Source of the DNA: Elusimicrobiaceae bacterium
GTDB taxonomy: Bacteria; Elusimicrobiota; Elusimicrobia; Elusimicrobiales; Elusimicrobiaceae
Reading direction: 5' to 3'
DNA length: 64,000 bases
Assembly (NCBI GenBank): GCA_017534965.1
Contig: JAFXVA010000008.1
Location: 174,908-238,907, forward strand
The notes below the pieces were generated by a model, which did no database searches, was not told the origin of the DNA, and was given only the letters and a program-made list of their open reading frames with translations. Positions within the stretch are counted from its first letter, which is position 1, and each line of letters opens with the position of its first letter. A program made the translations under genes and the position numbers. This document shows, in pieces, positions 1 through 7,692 of this stretch.

Positions 1-66
1 TTTGAAATAAAAGATATTCTTAGAATCGTAGATACTCTTAAACTAGACCAAGATATAGGGATGTAA
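1..66 (+). CDS. C-terminal end of an unidentified protein (partial)
   Basis: Frame 1 is open from the window edge to a TAA at 64-66 and encodes 21 residues ending in DQDIGM. Too little is visible to name a family. The stop is followed by 48 bases carrying a promoter-like sequence for lemA, so this is probably the end of a separate upstream gene. The open frame could be chance. Confidence 0.35.
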   Translation, partial: FEIKDILRIVDTLKLDQDIGM

Positions 67-78
67 TTTAAAAAATAA

Positions 79-87
79 TGTTATAAT
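79..87 (+). promoter_or_regulatory. extended -10 promoter element before lemA
   Basis: TG-T-TATAAT is a perfect extended -10 element 27 bases before the lemA start. No good -35 is visible at 17 bp. A strong ribosome-binding site (AAAGGAGG) follows at about 99-106. Confidence 0.45.
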
Positions 88-114
88 ATAAAAAAACAAA
101 GGAGGTTGTAATAT

Positions 115-687
115 ATGGGTGCAGTAATTTTACTTTTAATAGTAGTAGTTTCTGTTGCAACAATAATTTTATATTCAAGTTATGTCAAAGTTGTTAAAAG
201 TGGCAATGCTGTCAGAGAAGCCAAATCAAGTATAGATGTTCAATTTAGAAAACGCTATGATCTTTTGCCTAATATTTTGACAATCGCCCAAAGATTTATG
301 ACGCACGAAAAAGAAATTTTTACAAAAATTACCGAACTTCGCAGCCAAGCAATAAATGCCCCTGCCGGCAGCCAAGAGGCCTTTGAGTGTAATAAAAAAC
401 TTGATAGCGTGCTCGGTCAGCTAAAAGTTTCTATGGAAAATTACCCCACTTTAAAATCTGATGCCACAATGACCCAAGCAATGAAAACTTATAACGAAGT
501 GGAAGAACATATCGCCGCCGCAAGAAGATTTTACAACTCCGCTATTACTCAACTTAGAAATTATGTAATGATTTTTCCTACCAGTTTATTTAAAGGTTAT
601 GTGCAGGAAGAAATGCAAAATTCTTATTATGAAATAGAAGATAAAAATATGACTAAAGCCGTTAATGCCGCCGACTATTTAAAATAG
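115..687 (+). CDS. lemA: LemA family membrane-anchored protein
   Basis: This 190-residue protein has one N-terminal membrane segment (about residues 3-22) followed by an alpha-helical domain. The signature SIDVQFRKRYDLLPNIL and the following THEKEIFTKITELRSQA match the LemA family, whose helical bundle usually faces outside the membrane. The family's biochemical role is not established; it is often found beside membrane proteases or TPM-domain proteins, but none is visible here. Length is typical. A strong AAAGGAGG site fixes the start, and a terminator at 711-742 ends the transcript. Confidence 0.9.
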   Translation: MGAVILLLIVVVSVATIILYSSYVKVVKSGNAVREAKSSIDVQFRKRYDLLPNILTIAQRFMTHEKEIFTKITELRSQAINAPAGSQEAFECNKKLDSVLGQLKVSMENYPTLKSDATMTQAMKTYNEVEEHIAAARRFYNSAITQLRNYVMIFPTSLFKGYVQEEMQNSYYEIEDKNMTKAVNAADYLK

Positions 688-710
688 TTTTGTAAAAACA
701 GACAACAAAA

Positions 711-742
711 AACCTTTGCTTTCATAAAAAGGAAGCAAAGGT
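711..742. terminator. bidirectional terminator between convergent genes
   Basis: AACCTTTGCTTTC and GGAAGCAAAGGTT form a stem with a short loop, with T-rich sequence on the plus side and A-rich sequence on the other. It sits between lemA and the minus-strand nucleosidase-like gene and can serve both. Confidence 0.8.
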
Positions 743-756
743 TTTTTTATGATTAA

Positions 757-1263
757 TTAATCTATTTGCGAAAAAAGTAATTTGTTTGCTTTTTGCCAAG
801 ATTTTTTCAAGTCCACTTTTTTATATTGTTTATAATTAAGATTATCGGAAACAATTTTAATTGATTTAATTTTTGGGAAAATCGTTGCCAAAATATATAA
901 TTCCATATCAAAAATGCCATTATGTTTAGATTTTTCCACAAAATCAGTTGAGGTATAGCATTTAACTTTTGATTTTTTATCAAGGGTGTAAGTTCTATCT
1001 TTAGCAAAGTTTGAAGGTCTTTCCCTGCCTGATTTGCCGACGACTACAACCTCGCCCACATCAAAAGCATTAGCACCGCAGTAGCCGATATTAAAAAACT
1101 TATCGTCTTCTTTAAAAACACCTTTTTTAAATAGTTTAATTATGGTTCTTAAGGTTGCATATTCGCCAAAACCGGTAATTATTATTTTTGCTTTACTTTC
1201 CAATTTTTTAGGTATTTTAACTTCCTTTGCTTCTAATTCTTCTGCTATAAAAATATAATTCAT
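757..1263 (-). CDS. nucleoside phosphorylase-superfamily protein (MTA/SAH nucleosidase-like)
   Basis: 168 residues resembling a short 5'-methylthioadenosine/S-adenosylhomocysteine nucleosidase. A central NIGYCGANAFDVGEVVVV segment corresponds to the family's glycine-rich core strand. DMELYILATIF near residue 119 corresponds to the DMExAA ligand-binding motif, and IVSDN near residue 138 carries the Asp used in catalysis by nucleosidases. It is about 60 residues shorter than typical MTAN and diverged, so the substrate is uncertain; futalosine or purine nucleoside hydrolysis are alternatives. An AAGGAG site supports the start. It is the last gene of a three-gene minus-strand operon. Confidence 0.65.
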   Translation of the reverse strand: MNYIFIAEELEAKEVKIPKKLESKAKIIITGFGEYATLRTIIKLFKKGVFKEDDKFFNIGYCGANAFDVGEVVVVGKSGRERPSNFAKDRTYTLDKKSKVKCYTSTDFVEKSKHNGIFDMELYILATIFPKIKSIKIVSDNLNYKQYKKVDLKKSWQKANKLLFSQID

Positions 1264-1288
1264 TTTTTAAATTTCTCCTTAATATTTT

Positions 1289-1999
1289 CTATTTCGCTCC
1301 GGCGGATTTTAATAATTCAATAATTTCTTTGTTTCCTATCTTTTCGGCATATCTTAATGGCGAAGTCGCAAAATTACAATATGGGTTTTTAAAATCTGCC
1401 CCTTCGTCTATTAACTTTTTAGTTGCTTCTAAATCTTCTCTTATAATGGCAGAACAAAAATCGTCTTTTACTCCAGCAGAAAGTTGCTTTTTAACAATAT
1501 CTATACGCTTTGCTTTGCTAGCCATATGTAAATATATTTCTTTATTAATATCAGCCCCATTTTCTATTAAAATTTTTATAATTTCAGGATTCTTATCTTT
1601 CTCTAAAGCAATTGATACTACAGAAGGAAAATCTCCTAACGGGCAATCTAATATAAATATTCCTGGAGCATGACACTTATAGTATGGCAAATTGCCATCT
1701 GCTCCTTGTTCAATGAAATATTTAACTGCTTCTGTATTATTTGCTTTTACGGCATAATATAGAGGAGTGTAATGATTGTAATAAGCATTTATTCCTTCTT
1801 TTAAATTTAATTTCTTTAATTTTTCAAAATCATTTGCTTTAAGATATGCTTTTATTTTGGCAGCAGTAGAAAAATGTTTATAATAAAAATCATGAATTTC
1901 TACTCCGAAAATTAATAGAAGGAATAATATTATTCCAATTAAAAAAAGGACGAGTATAGTCTTAACTAAAAATATAAGAAATGAAAGAAATTTCTTCAT
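1289..1999 (-). CDS. membrane-anchored ankyrin repeat protein
   Basis: 236 residues. The first ~35 form a hydrophobic, lysine-capped segment that acts as an anchor or uncleaved signal. About four ankyrin repeats follow (roughly residues 65-235), shown by repeated signatures such as TPLYYAVKANNTEAVKYFIEQGAD, EIIKILIENGADI and LEATKKLIDEGADF. Ankyrin repeats bind proteins; the partner is unknown. The start overlaps the stop of the upstream TIGR02757 gene as ATGA, with AAGGAG before it, so the two are translationally coupled. Confidence 0.8.
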   Translation of the reverse strand: MKKFLSFLIFLVKTILVLFLIGIILFLLLIFGVEIHDFYYKHFSTAAKIKAYLKANDFEKLKKLNLKEGINAYYNHYTPLYYAVKANNTEAVKYFIEQGADGNLPYYKCHAPGIFILDCPLGDFPSVVSIALEKDKNPEIIKILIENGADINKEIYLHMASKAKRIDIVKKQLSAGVKDDFCSAIIREDLEATKKLIDEGADFKNPYCNFATSPLRYAEKIGNKEIIELLKSAGAK

Positions 2000-2760
2000 A
2001 AATTCTCCTTAATGTTTTTCTTTTTAAAATCTGGGTGTATGCCAAAACGCGTAATACAAAAATCGTATTTTATCGGGTCCTTTTGGCAAAATTTTGCAAG
2101 AGAAGCGGAAATTTCTAAAGCGGTTTTCATATCGGTTTGATTGCGTTTTGTTAGGCCAAGTGCGCGCGCGTTTCTATGCATATGAACATCAAGTGGCACA
2201 ATAAGGCACGCCGTCGGTATTTTGGTCCATAAACCGCAATCCACATTATCTTTACGCACGCACCAGCGCAAAAACAAATTTATTCTTTTAAGTGCGCTTT
2301 TTTTATCCGGGTCCGGCACTAGAGATTTTACATTCCCAAAAGAACGCAAGGTTTTGCAAAAATTATTTAAAGCAAATAAAAAATCTCTTTTCCCTTGCAA
2401 ATAGAACTTATAAAAAAGATTTTCCAAAGATTTTTCTTTTTCCAAAATTGTTTTTATCGCAAAAAGGAAATTGACAAGTTCTTCTTCGGTCGTAAAGCGG
2501 TATTTAAAATTTTTAAAATCTTTTTTAAAATCTTGTTTTGTTTTGGTAAAAAGATATTTTTTGGGAGAAGATCCCATAACCGCAAAAATGCCCGTCAAAT
2601 TTTTTATTATCTGCTTAACATTGCCGTAAGCAAAACACGCACTAATTAAAGCAACAACCTCTCTATCGCCGATATTTTTATATCGGTAAACAAACATTAA
2701 GGGGTCGGGTTCAATCAAATCAAAGCGGTTATATTTTTTATAAAGTATTTCCAAGTCCAT
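1996..2760 (-). CDS. TIGR02757 family protein (DUF2400)
   Basis: 254 residues matching the uncharacterised TIGR02757/DUF2400 family, with the N-terminal DPLMFVYRY, the RDFLFALNNF region, and the C-terminal RWCVRKDNVDCGLW and HMHRNARALGLTKRNQTDMKTALEI signature. Function is unknown; the family has distant helix-hairpin-helix DNA glycosylase-like features. The frame is open far upstream, but that extension would overlap murE and lacks similarity, so I start at 2760. No Shine-Dalgarno is present; TAACAT lies 7 nt before the ATG, so the mRNA may be leaderless. The gene diverges from murE. Confidence 0.8.
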   Translation of the reverse strand: MDLEILYKKYNRFDLIEPDPLMFVYRYKNIGDREVVALISACFAYGNVKQIIKNLTGIFAVMGSSPKKYLFTKTKQDFKKDFKNFKYRFTTEEELVNFLFAIKTILEKEKSLENLFYKFYLQGKRDFLFALNNFCKTLRSFGNVKSLVPDPDKKSALKRINLFLRWCVRKDNVDCGLWTKIPTACLIVPLDVHMHRNARALGLTKRNQTDMKTALEISASLAKFCQKDPIKYDFCITRFGIHPDFKKKNIKENL

Positions 2761-2785
2761 TAAATAAATGTTAGCATATATGTAT

Positions 2786-4252
2786 ATGAAATTAAATGAA
2801 CTCTTTGAAGATAACTCTTTGCCCGCAACGGAAATTACTGGCCTTACGCAAAACTCCGCCAAAGTAAAACCTGGTTTTGTGTTTTTTGCCGTCAAAGGAT
2901 ATAGTGTTGACGGACATTTATTTATTGACGACGCTATTAAAAACGGCGCCGTTGCCGTTGTAAGCGAGCAAAAATTATCTTTAAAAGAAGTTCCCTCAAT
3001 TTTAGTTAACAATATCACAATTTCTATGGCGCGTGCCGCCTGTAAATTTTACAATTACCCGTCTGATAAATTAAAAGTTATCGGACTAACCGGCACAAAA
3101 GGCAAAACAAGCACCGCCTATTTAACGGAAAGTATTTTATTTGCTTCGGGTTTAAAACCGGCAGTCTTTGGCACAATAAATTATCGTGCAAACGGCGAGC
3201 TTATTAGCCAAGCGCCAAACACCACGCCCGAGCCACTTGTTTTAGAAGAGATGATAGATTATAGCGTTAAGCAAATTTGCGACACGCTTGTTATGGAAGT
3301 TTCTTCCCACGCTTTAGAATTACACCGCACCGAAGGCATAAATTTTGATATAGCCCTTTTTGCCAATCTTCAAAGGGATCATCTCGATTTCCACTTAAAT
3401 TTTGAAAATTATTTCGCCGCAAAGGTTAAACTTTTTGATAATCTTATTTCTGCGCAAAATACCAAAAAAGAAAAAACCGCCGTCATAAATATAGATGATG
3501 AATACGGCAAAAAACTTTATAATTATTTAAACGGCAAAGTTAAAATTATCACTTACGGCATTAAGGAAAAAGCCGATTTACATGCCACAAATATTAAACC
3601 TTCTTTAGAAGGTGTTGATTTTGAAATTAACGGCAAAAAAGCGCATATTAATTTGCTTGGCGCGCATAATATTTATAATGCACTTGGTGCGGCTGCCTGT
3701 GCTTTGGCGCGCGGTATTTCTTGGGATGCAATTTTGGCAGGCCTTAACAATTTAAAAGGCGTTCCCGGCCGTATGCAAAGGGTTGACGAAGGCCAAAACT
3801 TTTATGTTTTTGTAGATTTTGCCTATACCAACGAAGCCCTTTTAAGAGCTTATGAAACTTTAAAACCCTATCAAAAGGGCCGTCTTATAACTATTTTTGG
3901 TTGCGGCGGTCAGCGCGATAGAACAAAAAGGCCACTTATGGGCGCAAGCGCCACCGCTAACAGCGATTTAGTTTTTTTAACAAACGATAATCCCCGTAAA
4001 GAAGACCCAAAAATTATTTTTGAAGATATTTTAAAAGGTATTAGCGATAAATCAAAAGTTATTTTAGAGCCCTCGCGCCGCGCGGCAATTCAAAAAGCAA
4101 TTTCCGAAGCCAAAGAAAATGATATTATTATAATTGCTGGCAAAGGCCACGAAGATTATCAAATTTTACCGACGGGCAAAATACATTTTTCCGATACGGA
4201 AGAAGCAATAGAGGCAATAAAAAATGTTCAAGCACACACTTTACAAAAATAA
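2786..4252 (+). CDS. murE: UDP-MurNAc-L-Ala-D-Glu:meso-DAP ligase
   Basis: Cytoplasmic Mur ligase adding the third residue of the peptidoglycan stem peptide. The ATP-binding loop GTKGKTST lies near residue 102, then TTPE and EVSSHALELHR. The specificity motif DNPRKEDP near residue 399 is the DNPR type that selects meso-diaminopimelate rather than lysine. The C-terminal GKGHEDYQ is also typical. I chose the third in-frame ATG, MKLNELF (the usual family start), over those at 2768 and 2780; none has a clear ribosome-binding site. The 3' end overlaps murD by 29 bases, so the two are coupled. Confidence 0.95.
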   Translation: MKLNELFEDNSLPATEITGLTQNSAKVKPGFVFFAVKGYSVDGHLFIDDAIKNGAVAVVSEQKLSLKEVPSILVNNITISMARAACKFYNYPSDKLKVIGLTGTKGKTSTAYLTESILFASGLKPAVFGTINYRANGELISQAPNTTPEPLVLEEMIDYSVKQICDTLVMEVSSHALELHRTEGINFDIALFANLQRDHLDFHLNFENYFAAKVKLFDNLISAQNTKKEKTAVINIDDEYGKKLYNYLNGKVKIITYGIKEKADLHATNIKPSLEGVDFEINGKKAHINLLGAHNIYNALGAAACALARGISWDAILAGLNNLKGVPGRMQRVDEGQNFYVFVDFAYTNEALLRAYETLKPYQKGRLITIFGCGGQRDRTKRPLMGASATANSDLVFLTNDNPRKEDPKIIFEDILKGISDKSKVILEPSRRAAIQKAISEAKENDIIIIAGKGHEDYQILPTGKIHFSDTEEAIEAIKNVQAHTLQK

Positions 4253-5546
4253 AACAGCCGTAATTTTAGGTGCAGGTAAAAGCGGGCTTGCCTGCGGTTC
4301 TCTTTTAAAAAAGAAAGGCATAAAATTTTGCTATTGGGATGAAAACAAAAAACTTTTCCCCAAACAAGATATTTTAAGTTATGATTTTTTTATTAAAAGC
4401 CCCGGTATTTCTTGGCAAAATAAAGTTTTAAAACAAATCAAAAAAGCCAAAAAACCTGTTTTTAGCGAACTTGAAGTCGCAATTTCTTATTTACCCAAAG
4501 GCTGTAAACTTTTTGCAATTACAGGCACAAACGGCAAAACCACAACAACTACAATGCTAGGCGCAATTTTAAAAGAATATTGTAAAGAAGAAGGCAAACA
4601 CCGCCAAGTTTATGTTGTAGGTAATATCGGCACACCGATAGCAAGTAAAATCGGTAAGATAAAAGAAAATAGTTTAGTTGTTGTTGAGGTTTCAAGTTAT
4701 CAACTTGAAGATAGTTCTTATTTTAATCCGCACGCCTCGGCTGTTTTAAATATCACGCCGGACCACCTTGAACATCACGGCTCTTACAAAAAATATATAG
4801 AGGCAAAAGCAAAAATTTTCAAACATCAAAAGGCCCAGCAAGTTTTGGTTATAAACGGCTCTGACGTGGTTTGTTCTTCCTTTGCTAAAAAAGCAAAATG
4901 CCGCATTTTCAGTTTTTCAAGCACACCTAAAAAGATACTTAAAAGTGATGTTTTTTACGACGGAGATGAAATTATTTTTGCCTCCGGTTATCATATAAGG
5001 CCACCCAAAGATTTAATTGGCATACATAATATTGAAAATGTTATGGCGGCCTCTCTGGTTGCTTTTGCGTGCGGCGTTCACCCAAGCAGCGTGCAGCGCG
5101 CTATGGATAAATTTAAAAACATAGAACACCGCATAGAATATTTTGCTACCAAAAAAGGCGTTAAATATTATAATGATTCAAAAGCAACCAATGTTGATTC
5201 AACTTTAATTGCCTTAAAAGCACTTCAAACAGATAAAAAACTTTGGCTTATTCTTGGCGGTCTTGATAAAGGCGCACCCTATACTCCACTTGTTCCTGAA
5301 ATAAAGAAAACCTGCAAGCATATTGTTTTAATCGGCTCTGCCGCGCCTAAAATTGCAAAAGAGTTAAAAAATCTCTGCCCTATTACAGATTGTAAAGACC
5401 TGCAAACCGCAGTAAAATTTATTTACAAAAACGCAAAAAAGGGGGATATTTGCCTGCTTTCTCCGGCGTGCGCCTCTTTTGACCAATTTAAAAGTTTTGA
5501 GCACCGCGGCAAAGTTTTTAAAGAACTTGTAAGCAAACTTAAATAA
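4224..5546 (+). CDS. murD: UDP-N-acetylmuramoyl-L-alanine:D-glutamate ligase
   Basis: 440 residues. Adds D-glutamate to UDP-MurNAc-L-Ala in the cytoplasm. An N-terminal Rossmann-like segment (AVILGAGKSGLACG) binds the UDP substrate. GTNGKTTTTTM near residue 99 is the ATP loop, NITPDHLEHHGSYKKYIEAKAKIF is the central MurD signature, and YNDSKATNVDST begins the C-terminal domain. The length is normal. It follows murE directly. The usual dcw partners (mraY, murG, ftsW) are not adjacent; translation factor genes come next. Confidence 0.95.
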   Translation: MFKHTLYKNKTAVILGAGKSGLACGSLLKKKGIKFCYWDENKKLFPKQDILSYDFFIKSPGISWQNKVLKQIKKAKKPVFSELEVAISYLPKGCKLFAITGTNGKTTTTTMLGAILKEYCKEEGKHRQVYVVGNIGTPIASKIGKIKENSLVVVEVSSYQLEDSSYFNPHASAVLNITPDHLEHHGSYKKYIEAKAKIFKHQKAQQVLVINGSDVVCSSFAKKAKCRIFSFSSTPKKILKSDVFYDGDEIIFASGYHIRPPKDLIGIHNIENVMAASLVAFACGVHPSSVQRAMDKFKNIEHRIEYFATKKGVKYYNDSKATNVDSTLIALKALQTDKKLWLILGGLDKGAPYTPLVPEIKKTCKHIVLIGSAAPKIAKELKNLCPITDCKDLQTAVKFIYKNAKKGDICLLSPACASFDQFKSFEHRGKVFKELVSKLK

Positions 5547-5550
5547 ATTT

Positions 5551-5578
5551 TGGTATAATATAATAGTCCCTTTGGGAC
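5551..5578 (+). promoter_or_regulatory. extended -10 promoter and short 5' hairpin before infC
   Basis: TGGTATAAT (5551-5559) is a perfect extended -10. Initiation about 7 nt later falls at 5566, exactly where the perfect hairpin GTCCC-TTT-GGGAC (5566-5578) begins. The hairpin ends 4 bases before the infC ATG and overlaps the only purine-rich stretch, so it could protect the 5' end or limit ribosome access. IF3 and L20 operons are autoregulated in other bacteria; regulation by this hairpin is inference. Confidence 0.55.
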
Positions 5579-5582
5579 AGTT

Positions 5583-6116
5583 ATGAAAATAAACAATAAC
5601 AGAAGTAGTAAGGATCTTTTAAGAAAGAACGAACACATACGCGCAGAACAAGTCCGACTTGTTGACACAGACGGCAAAATGATAGGCATTGTAAGCCTTC
5701 GCGAAGCCCTCTACAAAGCGCGTGAAAAAGAGCTTGACTTGGTGGAAATTTCGCCAACGGCGCAGCCTCCTGTCTGTAAAATATTAGATTACTCCAAATA
5801 TATTTACGAACAGGGTAAAAAAGAAAAGGACGCAAAGAAAAAACAAAAAGCAGTATCTTTGAAAGAGATTAGAATGAAATCTCGCATTGCGCCCCACGAT
5901 CTTGAAGTTAAGGTTAAGCAAATAGAAGGATTTCTTAAAAAGAAAGACATGGTCCGCGTGTCAATCGTGTTCTATGGACGCGAAAACCAGCATAAAGACA
6001 TCGGCCTAACGATGTTAGACGATATGAAAACCCGTTTAGCACCTGTCGGCGATGTTGATGGCACAATACAATCACAGGGCAACAGGATTTCAATAACCTT
6101 TGTCCCTAAAGTTTAA
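5583..6116 (+). CDS. infC: translation initiation factor IF-3
   Basis: 177 residues with both IF3 domains: the N-terminal NEHIRAEQVRLVDTDG region and the C-terminal RMKSRIAPHDLEVKVKQIEGFLKK region ending SITFVPKV. IF3 binds the 30S subunit, prevents 70S assembly and proofreads start-codon choice. The ATG used here is conventional, unlike the AUU of enteric infC, and no strong Shine-Dalgarno precedes it. It heads the classic infC-rpmI-rplT operon. Confidence 0.96.
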   Translation: MKINNNRSSKDLLRKNEHIRAEQVRLVDTDGKMIGIVSLREALYKAREKELDLVEISPTAQPPVCKILDYSKYIYEQGKKEKDAKKKQKAVSLKEIRMKSRIAPHDLEVKVKQIEGFLKKKDMVRVSIVFYGRENQHKDIGLTMLDDMKTRLAPVGDVDGTIQSQGNRISITFVPKV

Positions 6117-6136
6117 AGAAGAGGAATATAGTTAAT

Positions 6137-6340
6137 ATGCCAAAATTGAAAAATCATACCGGTGCAAAAAAGAGATTTAGAGTAAACGCCGCCGGTAAAT
6201 ACAAAAACAGAAAGGCCGGCAGAAGGCACTTACTCGCCCCTGAAAAGGCCAGCATCAAAAGAGAAAGAAGGCAATCCAGAATTATTGCCCCTAACTCTGC
6301 GGAAGGTAAAACTTTGAGAAAATACCTTCCTATGAAATAA
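6137..6340 (+). CDS. rpmI: 50S ribosomal protein L35 (bL35)
   Basis: 67 residues, strongly basic, beginning MPKLKNHTGAKKRF, which is diagnostic for L35. It sits 20 bases after infC and 17 before rplT in the conserved order. An AAGAGGA ribosome-binding site precedes the start. Confidence 0.97.
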   Translation: MPKLKNHTGAKKRFRVNAAGKYKNRKAGRRHLLAPEKASIKRERRQSRIIAPNSAEGKTLRKYLPMK

Positions 6341-6357
6341 GTTGGAGTGGTTGAAAA

Positions 6358-6714
6358 ATGAGAATAAAATTTAGCGTCGCAAGACATGCAAGAAAGAAAA
6401 AAGTTCTTAACAGAGCAAGCGGTTATTACGGTGATAAATCCCGCCGCTTAAGAATGGCCACCCAACAGGTGGACAAATCTTTAGTCCATGCTTACAATGA
6501 CAGAAAAGATAAAAAAGGAACTTATCGTTCCCTTTGGATAACCAGAATCAATGCCGCAGTCCGCGAACATGGTTTGAATTATTCTAACTTTATTAATGGC
6601 CTTACCAAAGCTAACATTACTTTAAACAGAAAAATGTTATCTGAAATGGCTATTAAAGACCCTGTATCTTTCAAACAACTCATTGATATAGCAAAGACTT
6701 CAGTTTCTAAATAG
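6358..6714 (+). CDS. rplT: 50S ribosomal protein L20 (bL20)
   Basis: 118 residues with the L20 signatures ARHARKKKVLNRASGYYGDKS near the N-terminus and RSLWITRINAAVREHGLNYS in the middle. L20 binds 23S rRNA early in 50S assembly and in several bacteria represses this operon. The gene ends the operon and is followed by a strong terminator. L20 normally begins MTR or MPR; here it begins MRIKFSVARHARKK, a small variation at the extreme N-terminus. Confidence 0.97.
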   Translation: MRIKFSVARHARKKKVLNRASGYYGDKSRRLRMATQQVDKSLVHAYNDRKDKKGTYRSLWITRINAAVREHGLNYSNFINGLTKANITLNRKMLSEMAIKDPVSFKQLIDIAKTSVSK

Positions 6715-6730
6715 TTTTTATTTAGACCAA

Positions 6731-6770
6731 AAAAAATATTCCCCCGTTAAAAAACGGGGGAATATTTTTT
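6731..6770. terminator. rho-independent terminator after rplT
   Basis: AAATATTCCCCCGTT and AACGGGGGAATATTT form a long GC-cored stem with a short A loop, with a T run on the plus side. It separates rplT from the convergent pilin gene and is probably used from both sides. Confidence 0.9.
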
Positions 6771-6791
6771 TCTTCGGCTTTTTGGTAAATT

Positions 6792-7289
6792 TTAATATTT
6801 TTTATAAACTTTACCACCTTTTCCGCAATATTGGTCTGCAGTAAAAATTATATCTGTATCTGGTATCTGTTCTTGGCAAAGTTTTTGGCCCAGTTCTTGT
6901 GTGCTGCAACACCACTTTTCTGTTTGACTGGCAAATTTTCTTGCATACATAATATGTGGACTTGTTAAGGTACACGCTATAGTATTGCGCGCAGTATCAT
7001 AAGTTATTACACAATTACCCCAATCAAAAGAAATCCTATTATTGTTTGAAGAAAAAGTTCCGCCTTCAATACTAATATCTAAAACACTTAAATCAAGGCT
7101 TCTTTTGCCATTTGCAAGGATATAAGTTTGCTGGGCTTGCCATATAGCATTTGCCGCAAAAAGCAACTGGGTAAATTTTGCTTTCGCAACCGCTTTTTGA
7201 TATTGCGGAACAGCGATAGCCGCCAAAATACCGATAATCAAAACTACTACTAATATTTCTATTAAAGTAAAACCTTTTTTATTCATCAT
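6792..7289 (-). CDS. type IV pilin-like / pseudopilin protein
   Basis: 165 residues starting MMNKKGFTLIEILVV. The prepilin peptidase site KKG|FTLIE, the Glu at mature position 5 and the ~20-residue hydrophobic helix are all present. Such proteins are processed at the inner membrane and assembled into type IV pili or type II secretion pseudopili. The C-terminal part carries six cysteines (a CC pair and several single), suggesting disulfides outside the cell. GGAG 7 nt before 7289 fixes the start, although the frame is open further upstream. A second pilin lies at 61930-62733. Confidence 0.9.
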   Translation of the reverse strand: MMNKKGFTLIEILVVVLIIGILAAIAVPQYQKAVAKAKFTQLLFAANAIWQAQQTYILANGKRSLDLSVLDISIEGGTFSSNNNRISFDWGNCVITYDTARNTIACTLTSPHIMYARKFASQTEKWCCSTQELGQKLCQEQIPDTDIIFTADQYCGKGGKVYKKY

Positions 7290-7322
7290 TTTATTTCTCC
7301 TGTTTTTTATTTTCTTATCATC

Positions 7323-7467
7323 CGTCATACCCGAGTGCTTGCCGCACGGGCACACCTTAGGTTTTGTTCTCTATCTTCCTCATCTCCGAGAGTTTTAGTC
7401 GGAGATCTTCTCCTGTTTCTAAAAACTAAGCGGAGGAGATGCCAAACAAAGACCTTTTGGCATGACG
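7323..7467. repeat. REP-like palindromic intergenic repeat
   Basis: A 145-bp GC-richer block bounded by CGTCATACC and GGCATGACG, inverted ends of 9 bp with one mismatch. Inside are two 8-bp stems, ATCTCCGA/TCGGAGAT (7382-7406) and ATGCCAAA/TTTGGCAT (7439-7463). The composition differs from its AT-rich surroundings. This layout resembles dispersed palindromic repeats. It lies in the 5' leader of the pilin gene. No second copy is visible in this window, so repetition in the genome is inferred. Confidence 0.45.
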
Positions 7468-7638
7468 CTCTTTATTTTTTAATTTGTTTTTGGAGAATAT
7501 AACAACAGAGCAAATGATTTTGCAAAGATTTTAAATTTAGAGCAGGCGCAAGCGAGGGAGAGTATACTGTGAAAGGCCGGAGGCCGAAGTATCCGACCGA
7601 GGTTGCAACGTACTATAAAGTTAAAAGCTGCCGCAAAT
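7468..7638. other. non-coding spacer with a small hairpin
   Basis: No gene is visible here. The GC-rich part at 7550-7600 contains a hairpin with outer arms ATACT/AGTAT (7564-7568, 7588-7592) and inner arms GGCC/GGCC around a GGA loop. It may be another fragment of an intergenic repeat. The rest is AT-rich and, apart from the possible pilin promoter, shows no clear signal. Confidence 0.4.
7496..7525 (-). promoter_or_regulatory. possible promoter for the pilin gene
   Basis: On the minus strand TTGCAA (7525-7520), an 18-bp gap, then TATATT (7501-7496). If used, it gives a leader of about 200 nt containing both stems of the REP-like block. Confidence 0.3.
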
Positions 7639-7692
7639 AAAAAAACGGCTGTCATATTTTAGCCCTAGTAATAACCAAAATATAACAGCCGT
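7639..7692 (-). terminator. intrinsic terminator of the candidate ncRNA
   Basis: On the minus strand ACGGCTGTTATATTTT pairs with AAAATATGACAGCCGT (16 bp, one G-U), followed by six T. The 16-nt loop holds the sequence complementary to 7791-7798. The T run is only on the minus side, which fixes the transcript's direction. Confidence 0.85.

Noticed and set aside
2761..3018. 86-codon upstream extension of the TIGR02757 gene
   Set aside because: It is antisense to murE, shows no family similarity, and the conserved part begins MDLEILYKK at 2760.
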